Shown: positions 54,873 to 63,270 of the stretch, one piece after another | Numbering within the stretch: the first letter of the stretch is position 1 | Layout: the number at the start of each line of letters is the position of its first letter | Assembly (NCBI RefSeq): GCF_014649395.1 | Contig: NZ_BMSY01000004.1 | Location: 124,001-188,000, forward strand | Length of the DNA stretch: 64,000 bases | Direction of reading: 5' to 3' | From: Streptomyces aureoverticillatus | Lineage (GTDB): Bacteria; Actinomycetota; Actinomycetes; Streptomycetales; Streptomycetaceae | Translations under genes and position numbers: made by a program | Notes under the pieces: model-generated | What the model was told of the DNA's origin: nothing | What the model saw: the letters and a program-made list of their open reading frames with translations, nothing else | The model's database searches: none

Positions 54873-55181
54873 GTGCGAGAGTTCCAGCGGGGTGCCGTGC
54901 GGCTGCACATCCTGCATCACGCGGCCGAGGGCGAGATCCACGGCGCGTGGATGACCGAGGAACTGGCCGGACACGGCTACCAGATCAGCCCGGGCACGCT
55001 GTACCCGACGCTGCACCGGCTGGAGGCGGACGGGCTGCTGGTCTCCGAGCAGCGGGTGGTCGACGGCCGCACCCGCCGGGTCTACCGAGCCACCGGGGCC
55101 GGGAAGCAGGCTCTGGCCGAGGACCGCAAGGCGCTGGCGGAGCTGGCCCGCGAGGTCCTCGGCGGCGACGCCCTCGCGTGA
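54873..55181 (+). CDS. PadR-family transcription regulator
   Basis: 102 residues from the GTG at 54873 behind GGAGGTGG. Winged helix: VRLHILHHAAEGEIHGAW, ISPGTLYPTLHRLEADGLL and the wing VDGRTRRVYRAT. It belongs to the short PadR-s2 type. It is convergent with an amino-acid permease gene, which may or may not be its target. Confidence 0.9.
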   Translation: MREFQRGAVRLHILHHAAEGEIHGAWMTEELAGHGYQISPGTLYPTLHRLEADGLLVSEQRVVDGRTRRVYRATGAGKQALAEDRKALAELAREVLGGDALA

Positions 55182-55255
55182 TCAGCAGGACCTCCATGCC
55201 GAGGGCGCTGCGGTAGGCGACGAAGCGGGAACCCGGGCGATCCCTCGCATCCCAC

Positions 55256-55306
55256 GCACCCCGCGCATCCCACACACCCCGCGCACCCCGCGCACCCCGC
55301 GCACCG
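55256..55306. repeat. short imperfect tandem repeat (CACCCCGCG units)
   Basis: About five copies of a 9-10 base unit (CCCCGCGCA and variants) lie between the convergent PadR and permease genes. They probably arose by slippage. Confidence 0.7.
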
Positions 55307-55358
55307 GCCAGAGTCCCACCCGGATCAGAATCAGGACGGAACGAAAGTCCCGCCCGGA

Positions 55359-56633
55359 TCAGGACGCTCGGCGCGTGCTGAGTACGCGGCGCACCCCGTA
55401 GGCAGCCGCGCCCAGCACCAACACCGCGGCGCCCCAGACGACCGAGACGGCGGGCAAGGTGAAGGCGAGCAGCAGGCACCCGGCCAGGCCGAGCACCGGG
55501 ACGGCGCGGGGCGGGCGCCCCTCTTGCGAAGTGAGCGTGAACGCCGAGGCGTTGGCGATGGCGTAGTACGCGAGCACGCCGAAGGAGGAGAAGCCGATCG
55601 CCCCGCGCACGTCCACCGTGGCGGCGAGGATCGCGACGACGGCGCCGACGAGCAGTTCGGCGCGGTGGGGCACCTTGAACCTCGGGTGCACGGCGGCCAG
55701 AGCGTGCGGCAGATGGCGGTCGCGGGCCATCGCCAAGGTCGTACGCGAGACCCCGAGGATCAGGGCGAGCAGGGAGCCGAGCGCGGCGACGGCCGCGCCG
55801 ACACGGACCACCGGGACCAGCCATCCCGCACCGGCGACGCGTACGGCCTCCGACAGCGGGGCGGCGGCATCGGCGAGGCGCTGGGGCCCGAGAACCAGCA
55901 ACACGGAGACGGCGACGGCCGCGTAGACGACCAGGGTGATGCCCAGGGCGAGCGGGACGGCCCGCGGAATGGTGCGAGCCGGATCGCGGACCTCCTCGCC
56001 CAGCGTGGCGATGCGCGCATACCCGGCGAAGGCGAAGAACAGCAGCCCCGCGGCCTGCAGCACCCCGGTGCCGGTGGCATCCGTGCCCCACTCCAGACGC
56101 GCCGCGTCCGTGCTGTCGGCAGTGAGGCCGACGGCCACGACGGCGGCCAGCACCGCCAGGACCACGGCGACGATCACCCGCGTCAGCCAGGCACTCTTCT
56201 GCACGCCGCCGTAGTTCACCGCGGTCAGCGCCACCACCGCGGCCACCGCGACGGCGCCGGCGTGGCCCGGCCAGACGTACGAGCCGACGGTCAGCGCCAT
56301 GGCGGCGCAGGAGGCGGTCTTGCCGACCACGAAGCCCCACCCGGCCAGGTAACCCCAGAAGTCGCCCAGGCGTTCGCGGCCGTAGACGTAGGTGCCGCCG
56401 GAAGCCGGATAGCGGGCGGCCAGGCGCGCGGAGGAGGTGGCATTGCAGTAGGCCACCACCGCCGCCAGTGCCAGTGCGAGCAGCAGCCCGGATCCGGCCG
56501 CGCCCGCCGCCGGGGCGAGCGCGGCGAAGATGCCCGCGCCGATCATCGACCCCAGGCCGATCACCACCGCGTCTCCGACGCCCAGCCGCCGCGTCAGCTC
56601 CCCGTCCGCGGCCCGGGCCGAGGATCCGCTCAT
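55359..56633 (-). CDS. APC-family amino-acid permease
   Basis: 424 residues from the ATG at 56633, with GGAG eight bases upstream. Eleven to twelve helices, with the family opening VVIGLGSMIGAGIFAALAP, then FFAFAGYARIATLGEEVRDP and LGVSRTTLAMARDRHLP. It imports an amino acid or amine by proton symport or exchange. Longer open frames upstream are spurious and overlap the next region. Confidence 0.9.
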   Translation of the reverse strand: MSGSSARAADGELTRRLGVGDAVVIGLGSMIGAGIFAALAPAAGAAGSGLLLALALAAVVAYCNATSSARLAARYPASGGTYVYGRERLGDFWGYLAGWGFVVGKTASCAAMALTVGSYVWPGHAGAVAVAAVVALTAVNYGGVQKSAWLTRVIVAVVLAVLAAVVAVGLTADSTDAARLEWGTDATGTGVLQAAGLLFFAFAGYARIATLGEEVRDPARTIPRAVPLALGITLVVYAAVAVSVLLVLGPQRLADAAAPLSEAVRVAGAGWLVPVVRVGAAVAALGSLLALILGVSRTTLAMARDRHLPHALAAVHPRFKVPHRAELLVGAVVAILAATVDVRGAIGFSSFGVLAYYAIANASAFTLTSQEGRPPRAVPVLGLAGCLLLAFTLPAVSVVWGAAVLVLGAAAYGVRRVLSTRRAS

Positions 56634-56884
56634 CGCCGTGCTCCATTCACGTCGGGGCACACGCCCCACACACCATGTCGAGGTCCGATATCGCGAGACG
56701 ATACGGCATGCCGTGCGGGCCTTCCCACGCCAGGCGTGATCGGTGTGAACATGCGACGTCGAACGGCCGCGGAGCCGGGCCGCAGACGGCTGCATCAGCG
56801 CCGACTCCCCCGGCTCCACCCCCGTACGCACCCACTGGCACCGCCGTGGGTAGTGCGTCGTCTTCGCGTTCGGCGCCCCGTCAC

Positions 56885-58198
56885 TCAACGGGTCACAGCA
56901 GCCTCCGTGACGCCCGCACCATCGCTGGGCTGTCTGCTGTCCACGGAAGGCGGGATATCGAGGTCGGCGGTGTCCAGCGGCTCCTGGCGGTCGAAGGTGG
57001 CGATGAGGGAGATCGGCTGGCCCAGCTCGCGCTCGAGCGCCCGGGTGAGCGAGCGGACGCTGGGCTCGAATTGTTCCCAGGCGCCCCTGTCTGCCAGCCC
57101 GACGACAAGGTGCCCGGGCAAGGCCTCGATCCGGGTCGGTTCGGGGACCGCTCCCACTTGTTCGACGGCGCGAAGCCACGCCGCGCGGAGTGCGACGGAA
57201 TTCTGCTGGGTGAACTCGGGGGTCTCTGGATGCGAGGGGGCGACCGACGGCGCAGAGAGCTGAGCGCCGGGGTCCGTGCCGGGAGCTCCCATGTCGAGAG
57301 CGTTCTGTACGCGGCCGCAGCTGGTACAGATGTAGGCGTTGTCCGCATGCTTGCGGTGCGGCACCAGACCTCGGGTACACGGGCATCGCAGCAGGTACCC
57401 ACTCGGGGCGGAAGGTGCCTTGGGGCGGAAGAAGCGTCGGCGTGCGTGGCGGCCACGGGGTCTGCGATCGTTCCGCGTCAGCAAGAGCCGGATGCGCCCG
57501 CGCTGTGTCCACAGCGCCCAGGCAGTCAGGATGACGATGCACGCGCAGATGACGCCCTGCTGTATCCCCCACGGCGGCGCCGACGCTGTCGGATCGTCGC
57601 CCGCGTCGTCGGCGGGAGTCACCTGTCGTTGAGCTCCGACCCTCATGCCCAAAGCCGACAGGACACCCACAACTGCCGTGGTGATACTGGCGCGCAGCAG
57701 GAGAAGGGCCCGCGAACTGTGCCGGGCCACGGTACCGGGGTGCTTGCCCATGAGGACGGCGACCTCATTGCGCGTGTAGTCCATGGCGTGTGTGGCCCAC
57801 ACCGCCACGCGCTGCTGCGCGGAGAGCTCCAGCACGGCCTTGTGCACCACCTCGCGATTGGCCACCAACGCGCTGAAGTCGGCGACCACCAGCGGATCCA
57901 CACGCAGGGGATCGGCTGCCCGCCGCTCCTCCAACTGCCCTCGCCTGGCTCGCCGGCGAGCCAGGTACGCCACATCGGTACGGATCACCTGATACAGCCA
58001 GGCCCTGGCGTCGTGCAGCGCGGCGGGATCGCGCAGGGCCTTGGCGAAGGCGGTACTGACGATGTCGTCGGCATCGGCCACGCACTCGGGAACATCCGCG
58101 GCGGCCAGCAAAGAGCGCGCCTTCCCCGTCATCTCCGCACGGCATTCGACGAACAACGTCTCCAGGTCCCCGACGGTCCCCGACTTCAGCTCAGGCAT
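56885..58198 (-). CDS. sigma-like protein with TM segment and C-terminal zinc-ribbon region
   Basis: 437 residues. Region 2 is visible as ETLFVECRAEMTGKARSLLA, DADDIVSTAFAKAL and DARAWLYQVIRTDVAYLARR; region 4 as KAVLELSAQQRVAVWATHAM and EVAVLMGKHPGTVARHSSRA. A hydrophobic segment (VICACIVILTAWALW) follows at ~215-230, then RCPCTRG...YICTSCGRV, a four-Cys ribbon, and a ~120-residue domain. It is therefore an ECF-like protein that could be membrane-bound. The start overlaps the upstream small membrane gene by eight bases. Confidence 0.75.
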   Translation of the reverse strand: MPELKSGTVGDLETLFVECRAEMTGKARSLLAAADVPECVADADDIVSTAFAKALRDPAALHDARAWLYQVIRTDVAYLARRRARRGQLEERRAADPLRVDPLVVADFSALVANREVVHKAVLELSAQQRVAVWATHAMDYTRNEVAVLMGKHPGTVARHSSRALLLLRASITTAVVGVLSALGMRVGAQRQVTPADDAGDDPTASAPPWGIQQGVICACIVILTAWALWTQRGRIRLLLTRNDRRPRGRHARRRFFRPKAPSAPSGYLLRCPCTRGLVPHRKHADNAYICTSCGRVQNALDMGAPGTDPGAQLSAPSVAPSHPETPEFTQQNSVALRAAWLRAVEQVGAVPEPTRIEALPGHLVVGLADRGAWEQFEPSVRSLTRALERELGQPISLIATFDRQEPLDTADLDIPPSVDSRQPSDGAGVTEAAVTR

Positions 58199-58400
58199 CC
58201 GACTTCACCGCTGCCTTCCCGCCCTCACGCACCTTGCGCCGAGCCTGTCCGCCGCGCCCCGTGGAGATCCCGGAACGCTGCGCACGGATCACCTCGGCCC
58301 GGCCTTGCGCCCGGATACGGAACGCGACGCTGTCCACCAGCTGCTTCACGCTGGGTGCCACGAGCAGAATCACAAGCACCAGGATGCCGACAAACCCCAC
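58191..58400 (-). CDS. small single-helix membrane protein
   Basis: 69 residues from the GTG at 58400, with GGAGGACGAG upstream; an ATG at 58433 lacks a site. One helix (VGFVGILVLVILLVAPSVKQ) is followed by a basic tail. It overlaps the start of the downstream sigma-like gene and lies just after another, so it belongs to this operon. The function is unknown; it could help anchor or regulate the sigma-like proteins. Confidence 0.6.
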   Translation of the reverse strand: MGFVGILVLVILLVAPSVKQLVDSVAFRIRAQGRAEVIRAQRSGISTGRGGQARRKVREGGKAAVKSDA

Positions 58401-58413
58401 CCTCGTCCTCCCA

Positions 58414-59376
58414 TCACTGTGCGGCCGCCCCATACGAGGGGGCGCGGCCGTTCACCAAGGAGAGGCCCGAGCCCGGCATTCTGATGACACCTCCGCCAAG
58501 ATCTTTTCCGAACCCGTCGCGATCGGCGCGCCCGCACTCCATCGCGGGGTTCCCACCCTTTCGGGAGTGGCGGTGGTGGGCTGACATCAGTCGCTGCTCT
58601 CCTGAGCCTTGACCGGCCCGGCTGCGGCACTCATCGATGGTCATCAGGTTGGGCTGCAACGGGTTGAAGGGGACGAGGCAGACGGACGCGTTCTGGTTGA
58701 GGGTGACGGTGCAGGGCGTTCCCGCACCGTCGGTGGCGGTGCCGCAGCCCACCCAGTTCACCGGGATGCTGCCGTCCGGGACGCCGGCGTCGTAGGCGAA
58801 CAGGCCGCCGATGATGAGCGCGGCGACGACTGCCACGGACAGCACGGCGAGGAAGGCGTTGCCGATCTCGTTGAGGATGCGGTTGAGCTGGGTCCGGGTG
58901 CGTTGCTTGATGTCCTTGTCGACCTTGTCCTTGACGACCGGAGTGACCAGGACGGGGACGAGCGCGGGGGTCAGTGGTTTGATCAGCCGGTCGCGCTGGG
59001 TGGTGCAGTTGTCGCAGCGCAGGCAGGTGTTGAGGTGGCGCACGATGCGCTGGCGCAGTTTCGGGGTGAAGTTGTCGCCGCGCCAGGCGGCTTGATCGAG
59101 GATGCGGGCCAACTTGGGGCAGTGGCTGCGGCCTTCCCGGGCCAGGACGAGCGCGCCGAACCCCTCGTACGCGAGGGTGATGATCTCGCCGGTCCGGCGG
59201 CTGGCCTCTTCGGGTTTGGTGCGAAGAACAGCCCCGAGCTGTTTGCCGACCAGGCCCTGGCGCACGGCGTGACGGCAGAGCTGCTGCTGCTTGTTGGTGA
59301 AGGTCGCGGCCACGGCGTCCAGCAGTCGGTCGACCTCGACCTGCCGGGCCTTGCTGGCCTTCAGGTAGGCGTCCGC
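58414..59376 (-). pseudogene. C-terminal part of a sigma-like protein: region 4, HxxxCxxC, TM, outer tail
   Basis: Continues the upstream sigma region 2 gene in a shifted frame from about 59376: VDRLLDAVAATFTNKQQQLC, RHAVRQGLVGKQLGAVLRTK, then RHLNTCLRCDNC, which contains the HxxxCxxC zinc motif of anti-sigma factors, then a helix (FLAVLSVAVVAALIIGGLFA) and a tail with Cys pairs. One extra G near 59377 would restore a single ~430-residue product. If so, sigma factor and zinc anti-sigma-like module are fused in one membrane protein. Confidence 0.6.
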
Positions 59377-59732
59377 TTGTCCTCTTCGTCCTCGGCTTCC
59401 GGCAGCGGTTCCTGTCGGGCTCGGCGTTTCCATTCCTTGCGGCACTGGTTGCGGGCGATACCCAGCAACCAGCCGCGCAGCTTGTCCGCTTCCTTGAGCG
59501 CAGCGAGGTCGGTGAAGGCTTCGGTGAAGGTCTGCGCCGCGGCGTCGGCGGCCGAGTGCGGATCTTGCAGAAGACCACCGCAGTAGGCCAGGACCCCTCG
59601 GTGGTGCCGGGCGAAGACGGCAGCGAAGGCCGACCTGCGATCGGCCATGTCCTCGGCGTGCAAGGCCTCCTCGACCAACTCCCGGTCGGGCAGGTCCTCC
59701 CAGTGCCGGTCTGCGGTCCGGCTCTTCGTCAT
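59361..59732 (-). CDS. sigma region 2 part of the same protein
   Basis: 123 residues from the ATG at 59732. SAFAAVFARHHRGVLAYCGG, DPHSAADAAAQTFTEAFTDL and KLRGWLLGIARNQCRKEWKR are a standard ECF region 2. It ends in an acidic linker (PEAEDEEDK) and stops after the shift, so region 4 is missing from this frame. The divergent plus-strand leader ORF starts 133 bases away. Confidence 0.75.
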   Translation of the reverse strand: MTKSRTADRHWEDLPDRELVEEALHAEDMADRRSAFAAVFARHHRGVLAYCGGLLQDPHSAADAAAQTFTEAFTDLAALKEADKLRGWLLGIARNQCRKEWKRRARQEPLPEAEDEEDKRTPT

Positions 59733-59864
59733 GGCCGCGCCCCCTGCTCTGCCTGCCCGGACGGGCGCAGACAACGTCCGTAAAGAATCTTCGCGACTCG
59801 GGGGGAGATTTCCCGGTCCCGTTCCCCGCCCCTCCACACGGCCTCAGGCCCAAGGAGGGAACAG

Positions 59865-59936
59865 ATGATCGACATCGCACCGAAGAGCCGGGAACACGCC
59901 GGCCACGTCGCCGTCCCAGCGGGGCGGTACGTGTGA
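59865..59936 (+). CDS. 23-codon leader ORF coupled to the next gene
   Basis: MIDIAPKSREHAGHVAVPAG then RYV. It has a near-perfect AAGGAGGG ribosome site at 59851-59858 and its stop overlaps the next ATG as TGATG. It is far too short to be an enzyme; it is probably a leader that couples translation into the downstream membrane gene. Confidence 0.5.
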   Translation: MIDIAPKSREHAGHVAVPAGRYV

Positions 59937-60292
59937 TGGCCCGCGACAGCAGGAGCCGTATGGCGGGAGTGATCGGCGGAAGCGCTGCGGGCACCCCCTT
60001 CGCCCTCGCGGCTGCCTCCCATGGAACGACCGGTCTCCTTGTGGGCGCCGCCGTCGTGGTGGCCACCACGTTGTTCGGGGCCGACGGCCTGTTCTGGCCC
60101 ATGGCGCTGATGATGCTCAACCGCCAGCAGCGCTGGGCGTGGCGCAAGACCCACTCGGTCAAGGACACACTGCGCTTGGACGCTCCCGCACGGCGGACGC
60201 TGGAGAAGACGGTGCGTGCCCGCGCGGGGATCGCTGAGGACAGCACGCCCGAGGCACGTCGTCGTCAGCGGCGTACGCCACGAGGAAGGTAG
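59936..60292 (+). CDS. small membrane protein
   Basis: 118 residues from the ATG at 59936. Two hydrophobic helices (GSAAGTPFALAAASHG region and TTGLLVGAAVVVATTLFGA, FWPMALMML) and a basic C-terminal tail (RRTLEKTVRARAGIAED). It has no ribosome site of its own and relies on coupling to the leader ORF. It is divergent from the sigma-like operon and closed by a strong terminator. No family is recognised. Confidence 0.65.
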   Translation: MARDSRSRMAGVIGGSAAGTPFALAAASHGTTGLLVGAAVVVATTLFGADGLFWPMALMMLNRQQRWAWRKTHSVKDTLRLDAPARRTLEKTVRARAGIAEDSTPEARRRQRRTPRGR

Positions 60293-60300
60293 CCCTCCCC

Positions 60301-60331
60301 CGGTCCAGCGGCCACAACGGCCGCTGGACCG
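60301..60331 (+). terminator. strong hairpin terminator
   Basis: Perfect 13-bp stem (60301-60313 with 60319-60331), 5-nt loop, nine bases after the stop. Confidence 0.8.
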
Positions 60332-60753
60332 CCCGGAGTCGGTGCGGACCTCGCGAACAGTGCTCACTCTCGTGTTGTAGAGGCTCTGTGCGCTGCGGCG
60401 ATTGCGTTCAGTGACAGAGCCTTGATGTTTACGACGAAAGCGGTGCCGGGCGCGCTATGGAAGACGTAGCCGTGTGACGGCGGTGAACGCGCCGACGGCG
60501 AGCAGCGGCCCCACAGCAGATGCAGCACATGGCAGGCGTTCATGCAGCTGTTCGCCGTGCGGTGTGCGCGGGTATGGCGAGATGTCGTCCCTCTGCGTCG
60601 ATTCAGGCTCCATTTTCGTCTCGACGGCGCTGGCCCGCAGGAGCATGCTGCTTGAACGTGGCGGGCGGTATATGACAACCAGGCGACGTGGCTGGGGCGT
60701 TGCCCATGGCCAGGGACCCGCAGCGGAGGGATCAGCGCCAGGTGGGGGGCATC
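60332..60753. other. no gene recognised (about 420 bases)
   Basis: No credible frame. The right end holds the promoter and ribosome site of the membrane protein gene; upstream in-frame ATGs at 60688 and 60706 have no ribosome site. Confidence 0.4.
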
Positions 60754-61578
60754 GTGTCGGGTACGCAATGGTTATTGCCGGTTGGCGTGTGTGCGGGCGT
60801 CACGTGGGTGGCACTCTTGGTCCGATTCTGGCGTGAGGGCCGGTTGCTGGCCACCCGCACGTCCCGGTGGTGCGCTGTCGCATTCGTGGCATGGACGGCC
60901 TGTGTGGCGGGACTGGCCAGCTTCTGGCTCATGCCTCACGCCTCCCGTGTTCCGCCGACGCTGGTCGGGGCCATCGCCGGCTGGGCCCTGGTCTCCCAGG
61001 TCGGCCGCGAGCAGGAGAGGCAGCTGCAGAACGTCCCTCTGCTGAAGCTGTTCACCCTGTACGACTCGGTGCTGTTGGAGCGCCTGGCCAGGCAGCTGAA
61101 ACACGACGAGGTCACCTGGTGCCGACAGCTTGCTCGGGGCTTCTGTGAGAGCTGGGAACTGCGAAGCTTCATCGACGACGTCCGCAACATCCTGCTGCTG
61201 CGGGTGGACGTGTCTGGTCTCACCGCTCACCGGCGCACCAACCTGAAGGAGGAAATCAACATCAGGTACGACGAGGCCGTGGCCTCGCTGAACAAGTGGA
61301 CCACGCAGGCGCGAGCCAGGGAGAAGGCGAGCGAGGATCCGAATCCCCACGTCTTGGCGGATGCGGAAATGAAGTACCGCAACGCCCGCGGTCAAGCGGA
61401 GCAGAAGTGCTGCTTCCTGCTCGGCATCGCCTACAAGGAGGGGAATCGCTCAACTGATCGCGAGATCTTCAATATCAAGACGGCTCTTCAGCACGACGGC
61501 GTTGAACACGGCACGCAGAACGGTCCCGCGCCGAGCAGGTGGGTCTCGCTGCCACGTCAGGCACGCAGCCGCCCGTGA
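60754..61578 (+). CDS. membrane protein with long cytoplasmic helical domain
   Basis: About 274 residues from the GTG at 60754 (GGTGGGGG upstream; ATGs at 60688 or 60706 are alternatives). Two or three N-terminal helices (LLPVGVCAGVTWVALLV, VAFVAWTACVAGLASFW, PTLVGAIAGWALVSQVG) are followed by a mostly helical soluble domain with coiled-coil character (NLKEEINIRYDEAVASLNKW, DAEMKYRNARGQAEQK). The function is unknown. It converges, with a 3-base gap, on a small XRE regulator. Confidence 0.65.
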   Translation: MSGTQWLLPVGVCAGVTWVALLVRFWREGRLLATRTSRWCAVAFVAWTACVAGLASFWLMPHASRVPPTLVGAIAGWALVSQVGREQERQLQNVPLLKLFTLYDSVLLERLARQLKHDEVTWCRQLARGFCESWELRSFIDDVRNILLLRVDVSGLTAHRRTNLKEEINIRYDEAVASLNKWTTQARAREKASEDPNPHVLADAEMKYRNARGQAEQKCCFLLGIAYKEGNRSTDREIFNIKTALQHDGVEHGTQNGPAPSRWVSLPRQARSRP

Positions 61579-61581
61579 CGG

Positions 61582-61917
61582 CTAATACTGTGCGGGGACG
61601 TACGGACGGACCGGTCCGCCGTCGGCCCTCGTCTGATCGCGCCCTGACTGCCCGGCCAGCGGAGAATCGACGAAATGGACCTCGATGCCGATGTCCAGAG
61701 ACTCGGCTATGTTCGCCAGCGAGCGCAGCGTGAGGTTCTCATCACCCGAGAGGATCTGGCTGACCCGACCTGGCGATACGCCCATGCGGTCGGCCAATTG
61801 CGTGCGGGATATCGCCCGCTCTTCCAGTAGCCCTGCTATCGATGCGGTGACCTGGCGGGCAAGTCGCGCGCCCGCTAAGTCGTCTTGCCTCCTCGTGGTG
61901 CTGTCACGCCAACTCAT
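61582..61917 (-). CDS. small XRE-family regulator (antitoxin-like)
   Basis: 111 residues from the ATG at 61917. The HTH is textbook: RAISRTQLADRMGVSPGRVS, QILSGDENLTLRSLANIAES. It ends in a Pro/Gly-rich tail. The size fits HigA-type antitoxins, but no toxin-like partner lies upstream; the converging membrane protein is not one. Most likely a local transcription regulator. Confidence 0.8.
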   Translation of the reverse strand: MSWRDSTTRRQDDLAGARLARQVTASIAGLLEERAISRTQLADRMGVSPGRVSQILSGDENLTLRSLANIAESLDIGIEVHFVDSPLAGQSGRDQTRADGGPVRPYVPAQY

Positions 61918-61929
61918 GGCCACCCCCAC

Positions 61930-62328
61930 AGATCGAGGCCCCGGTCCAGAGGCTTACTACGAGCATGCCACGTTTAGCCGTACCTAAAAGCCCTCGGAAG
62001 GCAAAGACTTGACTACCCGTCAACCGATTAGCAAGGCAGGCGCTCGTGACCAGCGGCGATGTATTGGCTGACGATATTCAGCCACTTTCCCCGGCAGATC
62101 AACGTGATCGGCGGAGCACTCGCCGAGGTGGCCATTCGATCGGTCCTCCGGTCGAGTCTCAACGCGCCCGAACCGAACACTCTGGCCCCAACTAGCTTGA
62201 TACTGACCGATAACACCGCGCCATGACAGCGGTGAGGCGGTCCTGGAAAGGTTGCGGCGACGAGGCCCCTGTCCCACAGCCCTCTGCCACCTCGCGATCG
62301 GATCCAGCCACGGGCGCCGGGGAACGAG
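61930..62328. other. no gene recognised (about 400 bases)
   Basis: Only shadow frames. No hairpin or repeat of note was found. Confidence 0.4.
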
Positions 62329-62787
62329 CTATGCACCGTCGTCGTCATCGCGCAGGGAACGGATCATGCTCTGCAGGCTCCGGAACGCGTCCGACTGCTC
62401 GGTCTCGGTCATGCCGGACAGCATTCTGACCTCGACGGACCGGACCGCTGCGGACGCCTTCTCGAGGCTCCGTCGGCCGCGAGGCGTGAGCCGCGCGGGA
62501 AGAACCTTCCCGACGGCTGCCTCCGCGGGCCTGGTCACGTAGCCCTCTCGCTCCAGGTTTTGGAGCAGCACGTTCATCGACTGCCGTGTCACGAACGCGC
62601 CCCGCGCGAGCTCGGAGTTCGACAAGCCCGGTCGTTGAGCCAGCAGTTCGAGGCAGGAGTAGTGCGTCACGCTCATCCCGAGCGGCCGCAGCACCTCCTC
62701 CATGGCTGAGCGGAGGACGCTCGACGCCTCTTTCAGCAGGTAGCCCAGTGACGTCTCCAGGTCGACGCCTGCCCCGTCTTGTTTCAT
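62329..62787 (-). CDS. MarR-family transcription regulator
   Basis: 152 residues. LLKEASSVLRSAMEEVLRPL, winged helix HYSCLELLAQRPGLSNSELA, RGAFVTRQSMNVLLQNLERE and the wing KVLPARLTPRGRRSLEK. It is divergent from a VOC protein gene. Two palindromic sites lie between them, one covering its own start codon, so it likely represses both genes until a ligand binds. Confidence 0.88.
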   Translation of the reverse strand: MKQDGAGVDLETSLGYLLKEASSVLRSAMEEVLRPLGMSVTHYSCLELLAQRPGLSNSELARGAFVTRQSMNVLLQNLEREGYVTRPAEAAVGKVLPARLTPRGRRSLEKASAAVRSVEVRMLSGMTETEQSDAFRSLQSMIRSLRDDDDGA

Positions 62788-62831
62788 GTCAGCATTCTGA
62801 CATAGGTTGACTTGTGTCAGAAAGCTGACAC
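62787..62831. promoter_or_regulatory. two perfect palindromic operators
   Basis: TGTCAG-CATT-CTGACA at 62787-62802 and GTGTCAG-AAAG-CTGACAC at 62814-62831. Both arms are perfect and the centres are 28 bases apart. They occupy the space between the divergent MarR and VOC genes. Confidence 0.75.
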
Positions 62832-62850
62832 GAAGAGAAGGAGCATCCTC

Positions 62851-63219
62851 ATGCCCGTCACCGGCCCCGACTTCATCTCACTCCAAGTGCGCGACCTCGA
62901 CGCTTCGCAGGCGTTCTACGAGCAGTACCTTGGCCTCGTCCGCTCGCAGGCCGGGCCTGCGCACGCCGTCGTCTTCGAGACGAAGCCGATCGCGTTCGCA
63001 GTCCGCGACGTCGTTCCCGGCACCGATCTCGCATCCGTTGCCCAGCCCGGCATCGGTGCCGCGATCTGGCTCCACGCCACAGACGTCCAAGCCATTCACG
63101 ATGCTCTCGTCGCCGACGGCCACACCATCGTCTCCGCACCGATCGACGGCCCCTTCGGCCGGACATTCACCTTCGCCGACCTCGACGGCTACCACGTCAC
63201 CCTCCACGACCGCGCCTGA
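62851..63219 (+). CDS. VOC-family (glyoxalase/dioxygenase-like) protein
   Basis: 122 residues from the ATG at 62851 behind AAGGAG. Opens FISLQVRDLDASQAFYEQYL and closes TFTFADLDGYHVTLHDRA, with FETKPIAFAVRD between: a single-chain VOC module. The family includes glyoxalases, extradiol dioxygenases and antibiotic-binding proteins. The MarR control suggests detoxification of the compound that the regulator senses. Confidence 0.85.
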   Translation: MPVTGPDFISLQVRDLDASQAFYEQYLGLVRSQAGPAHAVVFETKPIAFAVRDVVPGTDLASVAQPGIGAAIWLHATDVQAIHDALVADGHTIVSAPIDGPFGRTFTFADLDGYHVTLHDRA

Positions 63220-63270
63220 TCGACCGAACGCCGGTGGTCGGCCAGCAGCTGCATCCCGTCGCTGAAGCAA

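Noticed and set aside
55256..55306. CRISPR-like repeat
   Set aside because: The units are only 9-10 bases, contiguous and without spacers; it is a simple slippage repeat.
56634..57572. Long N-terminal extension of the APC permease frame
   Set aside because: It is antisense to the sigma-like gene, arginine-rich and without a start signal; the permease begins with a normal first helix at 56633.
61582..61917. Toxin-antitoxin pair with the converging membrane protein
   Set aside because: The XRE protein is antitoxin-sized, but the neighbour is convergent and has a membrane/coiled-coil build unlike known toxins.
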